Source of the DNA: Perognathus longimembris pacificus
Taxonomy: Eukaryota > Chordata > Mammalia > Rodentia > Heteromyidae
Assembly (NCBI RefSeq): GCF_023159225.1
Contig: NC_063167.1
Location: forward strand, 7,843,734-7,907,733
DNA length: 64,000 nt
Direction of reading: 5' to 3'
Position numbers and translations under genes: made by a program. The notes under the pieces were generated by a model. That model was given only the letters and a program-made list of their open reading frames with translations, was not told the DNA's origin and searched no databases. This document shows positions 25,011 to 37,257 of this stretch, piece by piece. Position 1 is the first letter of the stretch; each line of letters starts with the position of its first letter.

Positions 25011-26469
25011 CTCACCTGCTGGGCCGCTGGGTTCCCACCGGTGAGGTTCTTCCTTCGGGGCCGGTCCATCGGAGTCACTGGGAAAGCAGGGGGAGGGGAG
25101 AGGGGGAGGAAGGAGCTTTAACGACCTTGCGGGCTTCCTCCACCCACCGTGCAGGTTACTAGTGCCCAGGAAGTGGAGATCCACTCCGGATCCACCCTTC
25201 TGCCCACTGGGCTCGGCGGCGCTGGCCGGTAGGGAGGAGGCTCCTGGGCAGGCCATTGTCCTCCTTTGCTCCATCCCATCACGGTGACAGCCACTTCCCA
25301 TCAGATGGGACAGGAATCTCAGCCTGACAGAACCAGGCCTCACACCTGGGTATGTGGGTGTGGGTTTGGGGGTGTGGTGTCCCCCAACTCCTTGGATGCT
25401 ATCTTTGCTCATCTGTTATCCTTGAAGCCACCTAGCGGTCGCTGTTGGGCACTGCACCTCCAGTTGCCCCAGCCTCTGGCAGAGCCCCTAACTAACTAGA
25501 TGTACTTTCTCCCCTGTAAGGTTAACACCCCAAGCACAAAACTCCTCCCCTCTGTTTTATGGCAGAGGACATCACACACACAACACACACGCATCCAGCG
25601 ACTTACACGAGGAGAGTGTGTTCCCGGATCAGCAGTTGCTCAGATGCCAAACCAGTGGCCATGCATTGGGAGATCCCAAAAAGAGTGGGTAGATCTCCAC
25701 CTACCATCTTTGGGATGTGAGCTCTGAGGCACCCCTGTGAGCCTCGAGCTTCCCTCAGAATCCCTTCCCCTGAAAGGAGCTGTCACTTCCTCTATTTCTT
25801 TCCTCCACCCAAGTCAGCTGGCAGAAAAGGGCCAAGAGGACTGGGGCTAGAGGGACACGGCTCAGCAGGCCCAGACTGGTCCCGAGTGTCCTTGTGGCCT
25901 GGTTTCAGTGAGACCTGCAGGAGACCCCCCCTCCCCTCGCCCCCTGGCTTTTTCTCCTTGGTACCTTCCTCTCTGTTTCCTTGGGGGCAGGAGGTGAGCA
26001 ATCCAACTCCAGGAGTGAAGGTTGGGATTTCACTTCCCAGGCCTGGGTGGAGGGCCTCACATTTTAAAAATTTTTTTTTTTTTGCCCCTGAGGATGTGAA
26101 AGGAGCCTTTGTAGACTTGGTGGGTGAGGTGCGCTGCAGGACTCAGTTTTTCCATAGCCCAGCCCTGTCCAGACCAGCACAGCCAGGGAGGTGTGAGAAT
26201 GGTTCAAGCAGGGCTGGCTGGAGCCTGGTGGCCGAGCTGCCTTTCAGCCCTCGGTGAGTAGATACAGCCAGCCTCAGGGTTGGAGGGAGCCTGCCTAAAG
26301 GGCTGGCTCTGTACAGCCAAGACAAGGGCTAGCTGCTCTGGTCAGCTGCTCCCTGCCTCTGAGTCAATTTCGTTCCTCCCTTCCCTACCTCCAGAGACTG
26401 GGGGTTGAACCTAGTGCTGTGTATTAGGCAAGCACTCTACCACCCCAGTCAGCCCTTTTGTTTTTGAGA

Positions 26470-26697
26470 CAAGGTCTCCCTATGCTTGTCCTGGCTAGAT
26501 CCAACCCAAGACCTCTCTTTTCCTCTTCCTGGGCCATGAGATGAATAGTTCGCTTTGTACTCTGCTGTCCAGAATCCAATGCTATCTTGGACTGGAATCT
26601 CCACACCTGCAAGCTAAAATGAACCTTTTCTCTTTATAAGTTACTTGCTTCAAGTAGTTTGTTACACTAATGGAAGGCTAACTAAAACAAAAACTTC
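26470..26697 (+). mobile_element. MaLR-type LTR 3' fragment
   Basis: AATGAACCTTTTCTCTTTAT then AAGTTACTTGCTTCAAGTAG and CACTAATGGAAGGCTAACTA resemble the ends of mammalian MaLR LTRs. A similar end fragment is at 40,237-40,305. Confidence 0.5.
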
Positions 26698-27183
26698 TAT
26701 TTCCAGGGTACTACATTGTTTTTAAAAAGAGAGACAAGAAGGGATCAGGGTCCCCTAATCCTCTTTGAAGGCACAGCCCCAGTAACTTAAAGGCCTCTCA
26801 TTAGGCCCTGGCTTTCAATGGCTCCATCACTCCCCGGGCCCCCAATAATGCCACCCTGGAGATAGAGCCTTTACCACGTGGACCTTGGAACTGCTTCAGG
26901 TTAAGCAGCTTCACCAAGATCATGGAGCTTGGAGAAGGGCCAGATACAGAGTTAGAACGTAGCTCGCTTTCACCTGGAAGCTCATCAACTTGGCTCCGGT
27001 CTCTGCTCCCTGCCCCTGGAGCTTTGTCTGCCAACGTCTCTCCCTAGGAAACAAGCACGGACACACATGCCACAGTCACACACATCTGTTCGTGATATAT
27101 ACCTCTGCGTACAGAAAAACAATGCGAAGGGCACGCAGCAGCACCCCTATTTCTGGATGTGAATGTTCTGATGGCTGTCGTGT

Positions 27184-27225
27184 ACACACACACACACACA
27201 CGCACACATACACACACACACACAC
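27184..27225. repeat. (CA)n microsatellite
   Basis: CA run with one CGCACATA interruption. Confidence 0.9.
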
Positions 27226-27321
27226 GGGTACTACAGTATTACAGCTTGAACTCAGGGCCTGGATTTGAGCCACAGCTCCACTTCTGGCTGTTTGGTGATT
27301 AATCAGAGATAAGAGTCTCCC

Positions 27322-27361
<40 letters not shown>
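27322..27361. repeat. (TCTG)n microsatellite
   Basis: Tetranucleotide run abutting the tail side of a minus-strand SINE. Confidence 0.9.
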
Positions 27362-27362
<1 letters not shown>

Positions 27363-27364
<2 letters not shown>

Positions 27365-27645
27365 GCTGGTCCTGGGGCTTGAACTCAAGGCCTGGCACTG
27401 TGTCTGAGCTTCTTTTGCTCCACGCTAGCATTCTACCACTTGAGCTCCCATGCCACTTCCGGCTTTTTCTGTGTATGTGGTACTGAAGAATCCAACCCAG
27501 GGTTTCGTGCATGCTAGGCAAGCACTCTACCACTAGGCCAAACTCCTGGCCCCTAGATAAGAGTCTCATTGGACTGGCTTTGAACCATGCCCCTCAGCTT
27601 CTTGCATAGCTAGGATGACAGGTATGAGCCACTGGTACCCTCAAT
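27363..27645 (-). mobile_element. IDL-Geo SINE plus B1-like block
   Basis: Antisense dimer to about 27,553, followed by GCATAGCTAGGATGACAGGT, a B1-like antisense block. Confidence 0.75.
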
Positions 27646-27940
27646 CCCTATGTTTTATACTAACATCTTGTTACGAAGAGTTACTCAGTAAGCTTTTTTT
27701 TGGAAAGTGGACTGTTTCAGAACCGGTATGACCAGAAGTCCTTGTGTAAGACCACAGATTTCCTGACTATGAGGTCTCTAAAAACCTCCTAAAAAAACAG
27801 AGAATGAGCCAGGACCTCAGCTTTTTGGAATCACCTAATCCATCCTATAATACCATGATTTGTAGGAAAGTTCTGCACATAAATCCCATAAAATCCTATA
27901 ATGTAGAGCTGACATTAAGCTTGCCCAGAACTAAATCTGC

Positions 27941-27943
<3 letters not shown>

Positions 27944-28027
<84 letters not shown>
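27944..28027. repeat. (GA)42 microsatellite
   Basis: Uninterrupted GA dinucleotides for 84 bp, the longest pure dinucleotide tract in the window. Confidence 0.97.
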
Positions 28028-28030
<3 letters not shown>

Positions 28031-28459
28031 CTTGCCAGGAGCCTGCAGAAAACCATCAGACATGCTGAACGCCATGCCAACCTCCTGCCTGAGGCCTTTC
28101 TAAGAAGGCCTCTTTTCATGAGTTTATACAAACTCTTTGTTCAGATCCTGTTGGGTCTTTCCTTCAACCTGGTGGAACACTGGATTTCTGTGGGGCCAGA
28201 AAGGACTGACATCTACCTTGGGATTCAGGGACCCAGAGAAAACAGCAGGTTTGGGAAATTGGGGATGGTCACCTGATTCCCACAATGCTCTGCTTCCCAC
28301 AATGCTTTTCACTACCAGGGGATGGGATCATCCCAGGTCACTTTGGGTGGACAACATGGCAATGTAGGACAGGGAGAATGAGGGCAGTGACAGCCCCACC
28401 TAGCAGGGGTACTTGGCAGTGGGTGCTGCCTCAACAAAACCTGAAATGATGCTGAACAT

Positions 28460-28572
28460 TCCGTGCCTCAGTTTCCCCAGGTTTAAAATGAGAGTTGGAT
28501 TAATAGTCTTGCATTGCTCTTGTTAAGACCATAAACATTGTCTGGCAATTGATAGATGTATAATAAACATCC
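28460..28572 (+). mobile_element. MIR SINE fragment
   Basis: GTGCCTCAGTTTCCCCAGGT and AATTGATAGATGTATAATAA are typical of MIR 3' halves. Confidence 0.7.
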
Positions 28573-28679
28573 TCCCCTCCCTCCCTTCCTTCTTTCCTTC
28601 CTTCCTTCCCTTTGCCATATTACCCCTAGCCATTTACCTACTGTCTAATTTTGCAGTCTTTAAAAGTATTTATCTTTTT

Positions 28680-28985
28680 TTTTTTGGCGGTGGAGGGAGT
28701 TGAACTCAGGGCTTAGCACTTGCTAGGCAAGCACTCTATTATGTATCAGTATTGGGGCTTGAAATGCTGTCCCTTACCTCTTTCTGCTCATCCTACCATG
28801 TGAGTCACAGATCCATTTCTATTTTTTGGGTTTTTTGTTTTTTTTTTAGTAGTTAATTGGAAATAAGAGTTTCCTGGATTTTCTTGCTGGCTTTTCTTGC
28901 TGGATTTTCAAACTGTGATCCTCAGATCTCAGCCTTCTGAGTAGCTAGGATTACAGGTGTGAGCCATTGGCACCTGGCTTGGACA
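28680..28985 (-). mobile_element. old ID-like and composite SINE pieces
   Basis: GTTGAACTCAGGGCTTAGCA, then CTCAGCCTTCTGAGTAGC ... GAGCCATTGGCACCTGG. Confidence 0.65.
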
Positions 28986-29171
28986 TCCTGTTTATGTTTT
29001 CTATGTCTAGCTGGGCTGATAGATGTGTACCACTACACCCAGCTTTATTGATTGAGATGGAATCTTGCTAATTTTTGCCCAAATTGGTCTGGGACCAAAA
29101 TACTCCTGATTTGAAATCTTAGATGTAAGCTCCTGTGGGTGGCTGGATAATAAGTCTTAAGAAACAGAAAA

Positions 29172-29372
29172 GTGGGGCTGGGAATATGGCTTAGTGGTAA
29201 AGTGCATGAAGCCCAGGGTTCGATTCCTCAGCACCAGATATATAGAAAAAGCCAGAAGTGGCGCCGTGGCTCAAGTGGCAGAGTGCTAGCCTTGAGCAAA
29301 AAGAAGCCAGGGACAGTGCTCAGGCCCTGAGTCCACACCCCAGAACTGGCAACAAAAACAAAACAAAACAAA
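29172..29372 (+). mobile_element. IDL-Geo dimeric SINE
   Basis: Sense copy starting GGGGCTGGGAATATGGCTTA with a (CAAAA)n tail. Followed by GAAACTGTAACCCCTCTGTA, a motif shared with 42,205-42,310 and 59,380-59,415. Confidence 0.85.
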
Positions 29373-29603
29373 AAGAAATGTACTTGCCTTACATATGAAA
29401 CTGTAACCCCTCTGTACTTCACTTAAAGAAAAAAATAAAAAAAAGAAAGAAATAGAAAAGTTGCAGAAGTAGAATGAAGAATTCCTTCACAGCCTTTATA
29501 TGTTAACACTTATTCCATCCATCCACCCATTCATGACCTGTTTTACTCAGAGTGCATTGCAGGTATGTTTTCCTGCCAGCCTCAATTTCTTTAGTACATA
29601 TTT

Positions 29604-30070
29604 ATTTTTTTGCTGGTCCTGGGGCTTGAACTCTGGGCCTGGGTGCTATATCTGGGCTATTTTTTTTGTTGTTGTTGTTCAAGGAGAGCACTTTGCCTCT
29701 TGAGCCACAGCTCCGCTTCTGGATTTTTTGAGTAGTTTATTGGAGATAAGAGTCTCATGGAGTTTCCTGCCCAGGCTGGCTTTGAAACATGATTCTCAGC
29801 TTTCAGCCTCCTGAGTAGCTAGGATTAGAGCTACCAGCACCCAGCATTTTTCTTTTTTCTTTTTTTTTTTTTTTTTGCCAGTTCTGGGGCTTGGACTCAG
29901 GGCCTGAGCACTGTCCCTGGCTTCTTTTTTGCTCAAGGCTAGCACTCTGCCACTTGAGCCACAGCGCCACTTCTGGTCGTTTTCTGTATATGTGGTGTTG
30001 GGGAATTGAACCCAGGGCCTCATGTATATGAGGCAAGCACTCTTGCCACTAGGCCATATCCCCAGCCCCG
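29604..30070 (-). mobile_element. two antisense SINEs in tandem
   Basis: A composite B1-like/Geo copy (about 29,604-29,845) is followed by a full IDL-Geo dimer (about 29,850-30,070) ending CATATCCCCAGCCCC. Confidence 0.82.
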
Positions 30071-30097
30071 TCAGCATGTTTCTTAAGATCAACAACT

Positions 30098-30215
30098 TCC
30101 TTGCTGGGCATGCTGGTGCATGCCTCCAATCTCAGCACTCAAGAGGCTGAGGCAGGAAGATTGAGAGTTCAAGGCCAGCCTGGGCTACATTGCAAGATAG
30201 TCTCAAAATGAAAAT
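30098..30215 (+). mobile_element. B1 SINE
   Basis: GCTGGGCATGCTGGTGCATG ... AGGCAGGAAGATTGAGAGTT ... GCCAGCCTGGGCTACAT, a classical rodent B1 (7SL-derived). Confidence 0.85.
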
Positions 30216-30381
30216 AAATTAAACAACATACAAAATAAAGAGCTTCTTATTACATAATTATAATACTTTTTTTTTCAAATCAAATTCAGGAAATCAACAC
30301 TGGTACAAGACTGTTATTTAATCTGTTGATCTTATACAGATTTTGCCAATTGTACCACTACCTCTTTTTATAACATAAGAT

Positions 30382-30421
<40 letters not shown>
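30382..30421. repeat. (CA)n microsatellite
   Basis: CA run directly upstream of a plus-strand composite SINE. Confidence 0.9.
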
Positions 30422-30423
<2 letters not shown>

Positions 30424-30424
<1 letters not shown>

Positions 30425-30655
30425 GGGTGCCAGTAGCTCAAGCCTATATCCAAGCTACTCAGGAGGCTGAGATCTGAGGATCACAGCTCGAATCCAACCC
30501 AGACAAAAACGTCCATGAGACTCTTATCTTTAGTTATCCACCAAAAAGCCAGAAGCAGAGCTGTGAGTCAAATAATAAAGTGCTAGCCTTGAGCAAGAAA
30601 GCTCAGGGACAGTGGCCAGGCACTGAGTTCAAACCCCAGGACTGTCACATAAAAA
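30424..30655 (+). mobile_element. composite SINE (B1-like + Geo-like)
   Basis: CCAAGCTACTCAGGAGGCTG and GCTAGCCTTGAGCAAGAAAG; poly(A)-like tail at 30,650. Confidence 0.8.
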
Positions 30656-31033
30656 AAGTCACGAATCACTTGGGGCCAGCAGTCTCTGGGGGAAGGGCCG
30701 CTTTTGGATCAGTGGCCTCTGGGATGATAGGAGAATATATTTGTTGTTTTCAGCCATCCAGGCTGTGGTAATTAATTACACAACAGGAGGACATAGGTCC
30801 ACCTCATTCTTTACTTGTCTGTGAATTGAGGATCTGTGGATTGACTATAGGGGGAGGCGGGGCTGTGAGGGATGGAAGACATGGTGGTTTTCCCCTAGAG
30901 TGCCTCTCACTTAGTGTCAAGCACTTATTTGTTGTTTTATGGTGCTGGGGATAGAGCCCAGCTCTCACAAGTAGATGCCAGCCAGAGAGCTCTACCACTG
31001 AGCCACCCTAGCCAGGTACTGAGCATTTAAGGT

Positions 31034-31262
31034 GGTACAGTCCACCTTCAGTATCAGGAGGCTCTGCCCTGGCAGATTCAACCAATCACAGATTGCAAAT
31101 AATTTTTAAAATTGCATCCGTACTGAGCATGCGTAGATGCTCTTTTTTGTCTCATCATTATTTCTTAAGCAACACAGGGTAACTATTTACAGAACATTGA
31201 CAGTGCATTATGTATTATATGTAATTTAGAGATGATTTTTAAGTATGTGTGAGTTGCTGTAG
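31034..31262 (+). mobile_element. Tigger-family DNA transposon fossil
   Basis: ACAGTCCACCTTCAGTATCA, ATTCAACCAATCACAGATTG, TTGCATCCGTACTGAGCATG and TTTAGAGATGATTTTTAAGT follow in the same order as mammalian Tigger1-type non-autonomous elements. No transposase reading frame. Confidence 0.7.
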
Positions 31263-31429
31263 GTGTATCTCAGCGACAATGCTTGCCCAGCCTGTATAAG
31301 TTCCTGACTTTGATTCCCAACACTGCTTAAAAAAATAAAAAAAATAGAAGGATGTGCCTAGGACTATGCCGTTTTGAAATAGGGAAACAAAGAAGACAAG
31401 GGAGGACAGACAGAAACAAGTAACATGGT

Positions 31430-31625
31430 CAGGTGTGGTGGCACATGACTGTAATCCCAGCCACACAGGAGGTAGAGGTAGGGGAATCATGCTCCAAGAT
31501 CAGTACAGGCAAAAGCACGAAACTAATGGAAGCCAAGAGGGCTGGGGTTGTGGCTCAAGCCAGTGAGTGCTTACTTAGCAAGCACCTAGTCCATAGTTCA
31601 AATGCCAGGACTGCCTTGAAAATGT
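31430..31625 (+). mobile_element. composite SINE, diverged
   Basis: GTGGTGGCACATGACTGTAA (B1-type) followed by an ID/Geo-like part GGCTGGGGTTGTGGCTCAAG. Confidence 0.7.
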
Positions 31626-32219
31626 AAAATAGTAAACCTTTCACAGAGGGATCCCACCTCAGAGGGATACAGCCTTACTAACACATGCAGTGGATTTGCA
31701 AGAGAACAGGTTGTTTGTTTCCAATGCCAGCATGTACTGTAGGATGGTCAGTATTGTAGAATGACCCCTTCCACTGAATGAACACCAGCAACTGTCAGAA
31801 AAGGCTCTCACCACTGCCGACAAAAGCCATCAGTCAGTACCAAGAAACCTCGTGTAGATCAGACTGTAGCTCCAAACATAAGTATTGTTTACTGAAGATA
31901 GGATGGTGTCTCTTTCACACCTGCAGCCTACCCCAAGTGTGTATTTTTCTCTCTTGCTAATATTGTCTTGTATCTATTCACTCCGACTCACTTTTTGGAG
32001 GTGAAGTCAAGGCTTCCGTTGAGCTCCCCTTTCCTTTCTCTTTGGGAGGTCTCCTCTGAGCTCTATAGTACACCTGTGGATTTTATTATTGCTAGGGGCT
32101 CCTGGAACCCATCAGCGCAGACACCTGAGTACAGGGAGATCCCAGGATTAGCCAACAGATATGCCCATCAGCAGTGTGGTCCCTATTGGCAACAATGATA
32201 TTTAAGAAGCTCTGTGTGT

Positions 32220-32427
32220 CGGGTCTGGGGATATGGCTTAGTGGCAAGAGTGCTTGTCTCATATACATGATGCCCTGGGTTCAATTCCTCAGCACCACAT
32301 ATACAGAAAACGGCCAGAAGTGGCACTGTGGCTCAAGTGGCAGAGTGCTAGCCTTGAGCAAAAGGAAGCCAGGGACAGTGCTCAGGACCTGAGTTCACGG
32401 CCTAGGACTGGCCAAAAAAAAAAAAAA
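32220..32427 (+). mobile_element. IDL-Geo dimeric SINE
   Basis: Full dimer with an A17 tail. Target duplication AAGAAGCT...GTGTG on both sides. Confidence 0.9.
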
Positions 32428-32433
32428 AAGAAG

Positions 32434-32434
32434 C

Positions 32435-32467
<33 letters not shown>

Positions 32468-32483
32468 GTGTGTGTGTGTGTGT
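32434..32483. repeat. (TG)n grown from a SINE target-site duplication
   Basis: The right flank of the SINE at 32,220-32,427 begins AAGAAGCTGTGTG and continues as a TG run. The left flank has AAGAAGCTCTGTGTG at 32,205-32,219. One copy of the duplication expanded and the other did not. Confidence 0.85.
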
Positions 32484-33003
32484 TTCCTCCCTTAGAATAG
32501 ATCCAGCTCATCAGGGGGCTACCAAAGTCTCTTTGTAGGGAAGGCTGACAGCCCCATTCCAGGGTACCATTTCTCCTCAGCCTCTGACTCGAAGCCACTG
32601 TGCCTGGCTCTGTGGTGTCATTTTTAACCCTTCAGCTAAAGGGAAAAGGCAGAATCCTCCACTGGTCAGACAGCAGACACGGGAGCTCAGGGAGGCTCTC
32701 CAAGTGTGCACTGCAGCTCTGTTATTGTTACCTCAGAAAGGTTACTTAATTTCTGCCAAAGGGTGAGAGTACAGTAATGGAGTGTAAAGACCTTAAATGT
32801 CTTTATTCTACATTCTTGAGCCAGGTGACATGGAATTCTGCAATTCTAGAGGATGGAGAACAGGTTGGTTTTAGAGGTAGAAAAGGACTAAAGAAGGTGG
32901 AAGAAAGAAGCAGACTGGCCATTTCAAAATGGCTGTGTGTGCGCGCGCGTGTGTGGTGGCCAGAGAGATGGAACAATAGAAAAGTCACTGACGGATTGCT
33001 ATC

Positions 33004-33044
<41 letters not shown>
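33004..33044. repeat. (GAT)n microsatellite
   Basis: Trinucleotide run ending in a short TG run. Confidence 0.95.
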
Positions 33045-33272
33045 TGTGTGTGTTTGTGTGTGTGCGCACCCGCACGCCTGTGTAAGGATTAAGGTCAAGG
33101 GAACTTCATAATCACAGGAACCTGAAACCGACTTGTTTCAGAAGTTGGCTGTTACCTTCCTAATCTGGATATCTCAGATCTGATAAAAAGCTTAGTTTCT
33201 TCTTGGTAAAGTGGAACTTTAGCATGAGTGACTCCATTTTATCCAAAACAATGGCCATGGCTTTCTGAAATA

Positions 33273-33345
33273 ATCCTCCTCCTCCTCCTCCTCCTGATCC
33301 TCCTCTTCCTCCTCCTGGTCCTTCTCTTCCTCCTCTTCTTGTGAT
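33273..33345. repeat. (CTC)n microsatellite
   Basis: Imperfect CTC/CTT pyrimidine tract. Confidence 0.9.
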
Positions 33346-34314
33346 GGGGATGGAACCCAGGGATTCATGCATGTTGGACAAGTGCCCTACCACAGAGGTA
33401 CACTTTCAGCCCAGTCTCCTATAATCCTTAGCACTTGTCTGTTCCTCAGTTTCCTGGCTTATAAAAGAAGCACCATATCCATTACATTGGTATTAAGTAT
33501 TATGCTAGTATTCGAAGTCCATAGCCTGGTGCTAGCAAATGCGATGTGTGGTTGGGAGAGAAAGGTCAGACCCATTATGGAGGACATTCCTGTGAGTTTG
33601 AAACTCCACCAAGTTTCCACTGAAACTAAGGCTCTCCACCGTGTACCCCCACCCTGCCCCCAAGGGCAGCTCGCACCCTGGGAAAGTCCAGTGGGCAGGG
33701 TTTTTCCAGCCGAGGCTGCTGAGCCCTGTGGTAGAGTGGGTGAGTACGTTGGCCCTTGCCTCTGCGTGCTTGGGTTTCTCCCGCAGGAGGGAGGGCCACC
33801 CCTGTGTCCCAGCGTGAGTCCTCCCAGGCCAGGGACATCAGCCCAAGTATCAAGTCGCTGGCCTGTTTTCTTGAGGGCTGCCCTCTTGAATTCTCGGAAT
33901 TCTTGGCTCTTGGTAGTTTCCCCAAGGGATCTGCTCCCATGGCTGGGTCAAGTGGACTGATTTACAGGGTCCAGGCCTGCTGGCCGGCATGGGTCCAAGG
34001 GAATGGGAAGGGCAGGGGAGGGGGGGGGGCATTCGTGAAGCCAGGCCGTCCTGCTGGGACACGGGCCTCACCCCATATTCCTCAAATACTTTGGGCCCTC
34101 TGGAGGATGCCAAGCACAACAGAGCATTGTGAAATGCCGGCTTTCTTCTCTCCCTCCTGCCCCTCCCAAGGCCAAGGCCACTGCAAGATGGAGCCTGGCT
34201 GCGACCGACCAGCGTGGAGTCATGTAGTGTTGGAGGCTGAGCTGACTAGGGATGAGGATGGGTTCTGAATGTCTGTCCAGCTCCTCCCTCCCCCCCCCCC
34301 CCACACACAGTGGG

Positions 34315-34720
34315 ACTGGGGATGTAGCTCAGTAGTAGAGCACTTGCCTAGCATATGCAAGGTCTGGAGTTCTATCCCCAGTACGGAGAAACACAAATGG
34401 AAGCAAAAAGCTGGTCGTGGCGGTTCCCACCTGTACTCTTCCCGAGTAGAAAATTGGGACGACTGAAGTGGAAGGCCATACCTATCTCGACCAATAAAAA
34501 GCCGGACATGTAGATTCACGCTTGTCCTTCCAGCTCTATGCTGCTGGAAGCCTAAATAGGAAATCAAGGTCTAGGCTGGATGAACATGAACCAGAGACTG
34601 TATTTCCAAAATAACTAAGTCCAAAAGGGCTTGGGGTCTGGCTCAAATGGCAGAGTTCCTGCCTGGCAACTTAGAACCCCTGAGTACAATTCCTAGTACC
34701 ACCCAAAATAAAAGAGCAAA
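34315..34720 (+). mobile_element. ID-like SINE and degenerate composite copy
   Basis: GGGGATGTAGCTCAGTAGTA and GGAGTTCTATCCCCAGTACG mark a tRNA-like ID half. The later part carries GGCTCAAATGGCAGAG. Confidence 0.65.
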
Positions 34721-35869
34721 CAAGCCAAACCAACCAACCCCCTGAAAAACCCCAAACGGCAACGAACAACAACAAAACACATTATCCCCAAATCAAAAGG
34801 AAAAAAAAAGTAAGTCCAATAACCCACTCTACCCGACAGCATCAGAAAGCACCTCTGCGTACAGCACAGAGGATCCTGACAGTGAGCCTCTGTCCATCTG
34901 TCCATCCATCTGTCCAACCGGAGAGGAGACTGGAAGTTGTGTGTCCTCATCCTGGTCAGGCCCTTCTCCGGCCTGGTTCAGCAACCCGCACTTGTAAGGT
35001 AGGGATAATACCAGTCTCCACCTCTAGAGGGTGCAGTGGGCTAAAAATTCTATTGCTGCTGTGGCTGCATTGCCATGGGAACCCGGTGGCCACCATTTCA
35101 TTCCAGTGCTCACTGCAAATGGCTGTTGACCCTGGGCATGGAGGAGTCCTAGGCGAAGGGCAGCTCTGTTCAGTAGCTGTGGTAGGCTGTGGCTTTCGCC
35201 AATGTCAGAACAAAACTGGACCCTCTACCTGCTGTCCTCGCGGGCCCCATCCAGACTCCATCCTAGTCTCAGCGAAGCCACATGCCGATGGAGATGGCAG
35301 AAGGGCAGGTTTGGAGCTTTCCTTGACCTGTGTGTGCCTCAGAGGCCCACGCCGGAGCAAAAGAAGCTCATGAGGTACAACTGCATGCAGAAGGCAAATG
35401 GCGCCCGGGCTTTTTTTTTCTGGTTGGCCTTGCTATAGTTTGCATGATGAACGTCCTGTCAAGGACCCATTACGTTTGGAGGCCCCAGCGAGACAATCCA
35501 CCTGTACGGCAACGGGCCTTGGCCCTCAGGGGGTGACATTTCTCAGCCCCCAAGGTTTCCCCAGCCTCCCTCGAGCAGTTTCCCGAGGACCAATGTGGAA
35601 ACCCTCCCTGGGGGAGTCTGGGCAGGCTTGTAGGCCTGCACCCGGGGACCCTTAGTGAAAGGCTGGACACGGCACTGAAATCTGAGGCTGGGATGGGACG
35701 TTGCTTGTGCCTCCTGAGACTTCTGGGACTTCTTTGAGAAATCATCTGGGACTTCCTGGAGAGGTCATCTGGTAGATGTAGGCCATGTGGGCTGTCTGTG
35801 GCTACTTGCCTGAGTTTGTTTGTTACTAATTCTATCTGTGTCCTTTATACACCTCCACGCACTCCTTTT

Positions 35870-36284
35870 GTCCAGGATGGGAAAACCATTTCCTGAAGTT
35901 CTTGTAAGTGAAACTGTAACTGAAAAATCTTCTCCCCCGGTGTTGCAGGAACTCCTGGAAGAGGACCGGCTGGTGCATTCTCCCCCTTATTCTGTGCCAC
36001 CAGCACCTCCAATGTTAAGCCCCCTCCATACCAAAAGTGGTTCCTTGTACCAGTCTGAGGTGGTAAGAGGTGATACAGCCCCCTTACTACCCTTGAGACA
36101 GGTGCCAATCCTTGGGGGCGACCACGGACCTGTCCCCTTTCTAGTGTATGTTCCCTTTCTAACTAGTAACCTGCAACATTGGAAACACCAAAATTGGTCC
36201 TTTTCTGAAAAACTCCAGGGGTTCTTCTCATTACTGGAGTCTGTATTCTTTACATGCCAGCCCGCCTGGGATAATTGTCAGCAA
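35870..36284 (+). pseudogene. ERV gag remnant, p12 to start of capsid
   Basis: One open stretch shows a proline-rich part with SPPYS, a degraded PPPY-type late motif, followed by PLRQVP and a capsid start with SLLESVFFTCQPAWDNCQQ. It resembles gammaretroviral capsid. It is cut by a solo LTR at 36,285. Confidence 0.75.
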
Positions 36285-36544
36285 TGTAAGCTTATAGAAT
36301 GTTCCCCGGCCCATAAGCTCTGCCCTTGGCAATGCAACTCTGCCCCTGGCTACCTGAGGGGCAGGTGGAGCACCTCCCACCTTAGTTGCATGAGGGTATA
36401 AAGATCCCCCTAAAAGAGAGTTCAGGTGCCATTTTCCTCTCCTCTGTGGGAACTTGGCCTTGCCGGTCCTGCTGGCAATAAACTCTTTTGCTCTACGTGA
36501 CTTTGTCTATGGTCTGTGGTTCTTCTGGGACAATTTTCCTTTCA
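36285..36544 (+). mobile_element. solo LTR inside gag
   Basis: 260 bp from TG to CA. It has a TATA box (GGGTATAAAGA near 36,395) and AATAAA at about 36,478. Flanked on both sides by AGCAA (36,280-36,284 and 36,545-36,549), a 5-bp target duplication. The gag capsid reading resumes right after it, so this LTR jumped into the older ERV. Confidence 0.85.
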
Positions 36545-36549
36545 AGCAA

Positions 36550-37215
36550 CTGCTGTATGTGCTTTTTACCTTGGAAGAAAGGGAGCGTATTCATCCAGCA
36601 TAATGCCTTGAAGGCGGTCCTTGGACTAGATGGCTCCCCCACTGATGACCCAGTCCATTTGGAATGAATCTTCCCCCTGACTCACCCAAGCTGGGACTAC
36701 AACAGTGATGGAGGTAGGGAGGCATTTACCAGTTATCGCCAGACTCTGTTAGCAGGGATATGGGCAGTGGCTAGGAAGCCAACTACTTTATCTAAGGTGA
36801 ATGAGACTGTACCACTCCCCAGTGAACCCTCTGCTGCTTTTCTCTATAGGACCTATACACCTATAGATCCTGAGGCCCCAGAGAATCGAAGAGCCCTACA
36901 TATGGCCTTCGTTACCCAGTTGGCCCCAGATATTAGGAAAAAAGCTTCAAAAGCTAGAAGGCTTTGAGGAAAAGGTGTTATCTGAAATAGTAGCAGTTGC
37001 CCAGTGTGTGTTTGATATCAGAGACACACTAGAGGAAAAGCTGTTACAAAAGGCAGTTTAAGTTTTAGTAGCAACACTAGGACAGGGATCAAGAAGCCCT
37101 CAGTGGTGGCATAACTCATTTGCAAATGGAAGTAGGGAACCTCTAGGATGAGACCAATGTGCTTATTGCAGGCAAAATACACATTGGAAAGGGGAATGTC
37201 CAAGGAGGAGAAAGA
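36550..37215 (+). pseudogene. ERV gag remnant, capsid to nucleocapsid zinc knuckle
   Basis: Contains the capsid major homology-like part (PEAPENRRALHMAFVTQ ... APDIRKK) and a nucleocapsid knuckle CAYCRQNTHWKGEC near 37,155-37,200. The spacing C-X2-C-X4-H-X4-C is kept, but the glycine before His is Thr. Several frameshifts and stops. Confidence 0.78.
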
Positions 37216-37257
37216 TGGGAAATGACAGGTTAAAAGCACACTAACTGCCGGGGAAGT

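Larger units (their letters stand above)
25090..35829. other. intergenic region between DHRS3 and the ERV
   Basis: No gene seen. Repeats are listed separately. 25,090-26,380, 31,640-32,200, 33,430-34,260 and 34,720-35,820 look like unique or very old sequence without recognisable coding content. Confidence 0.7.
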
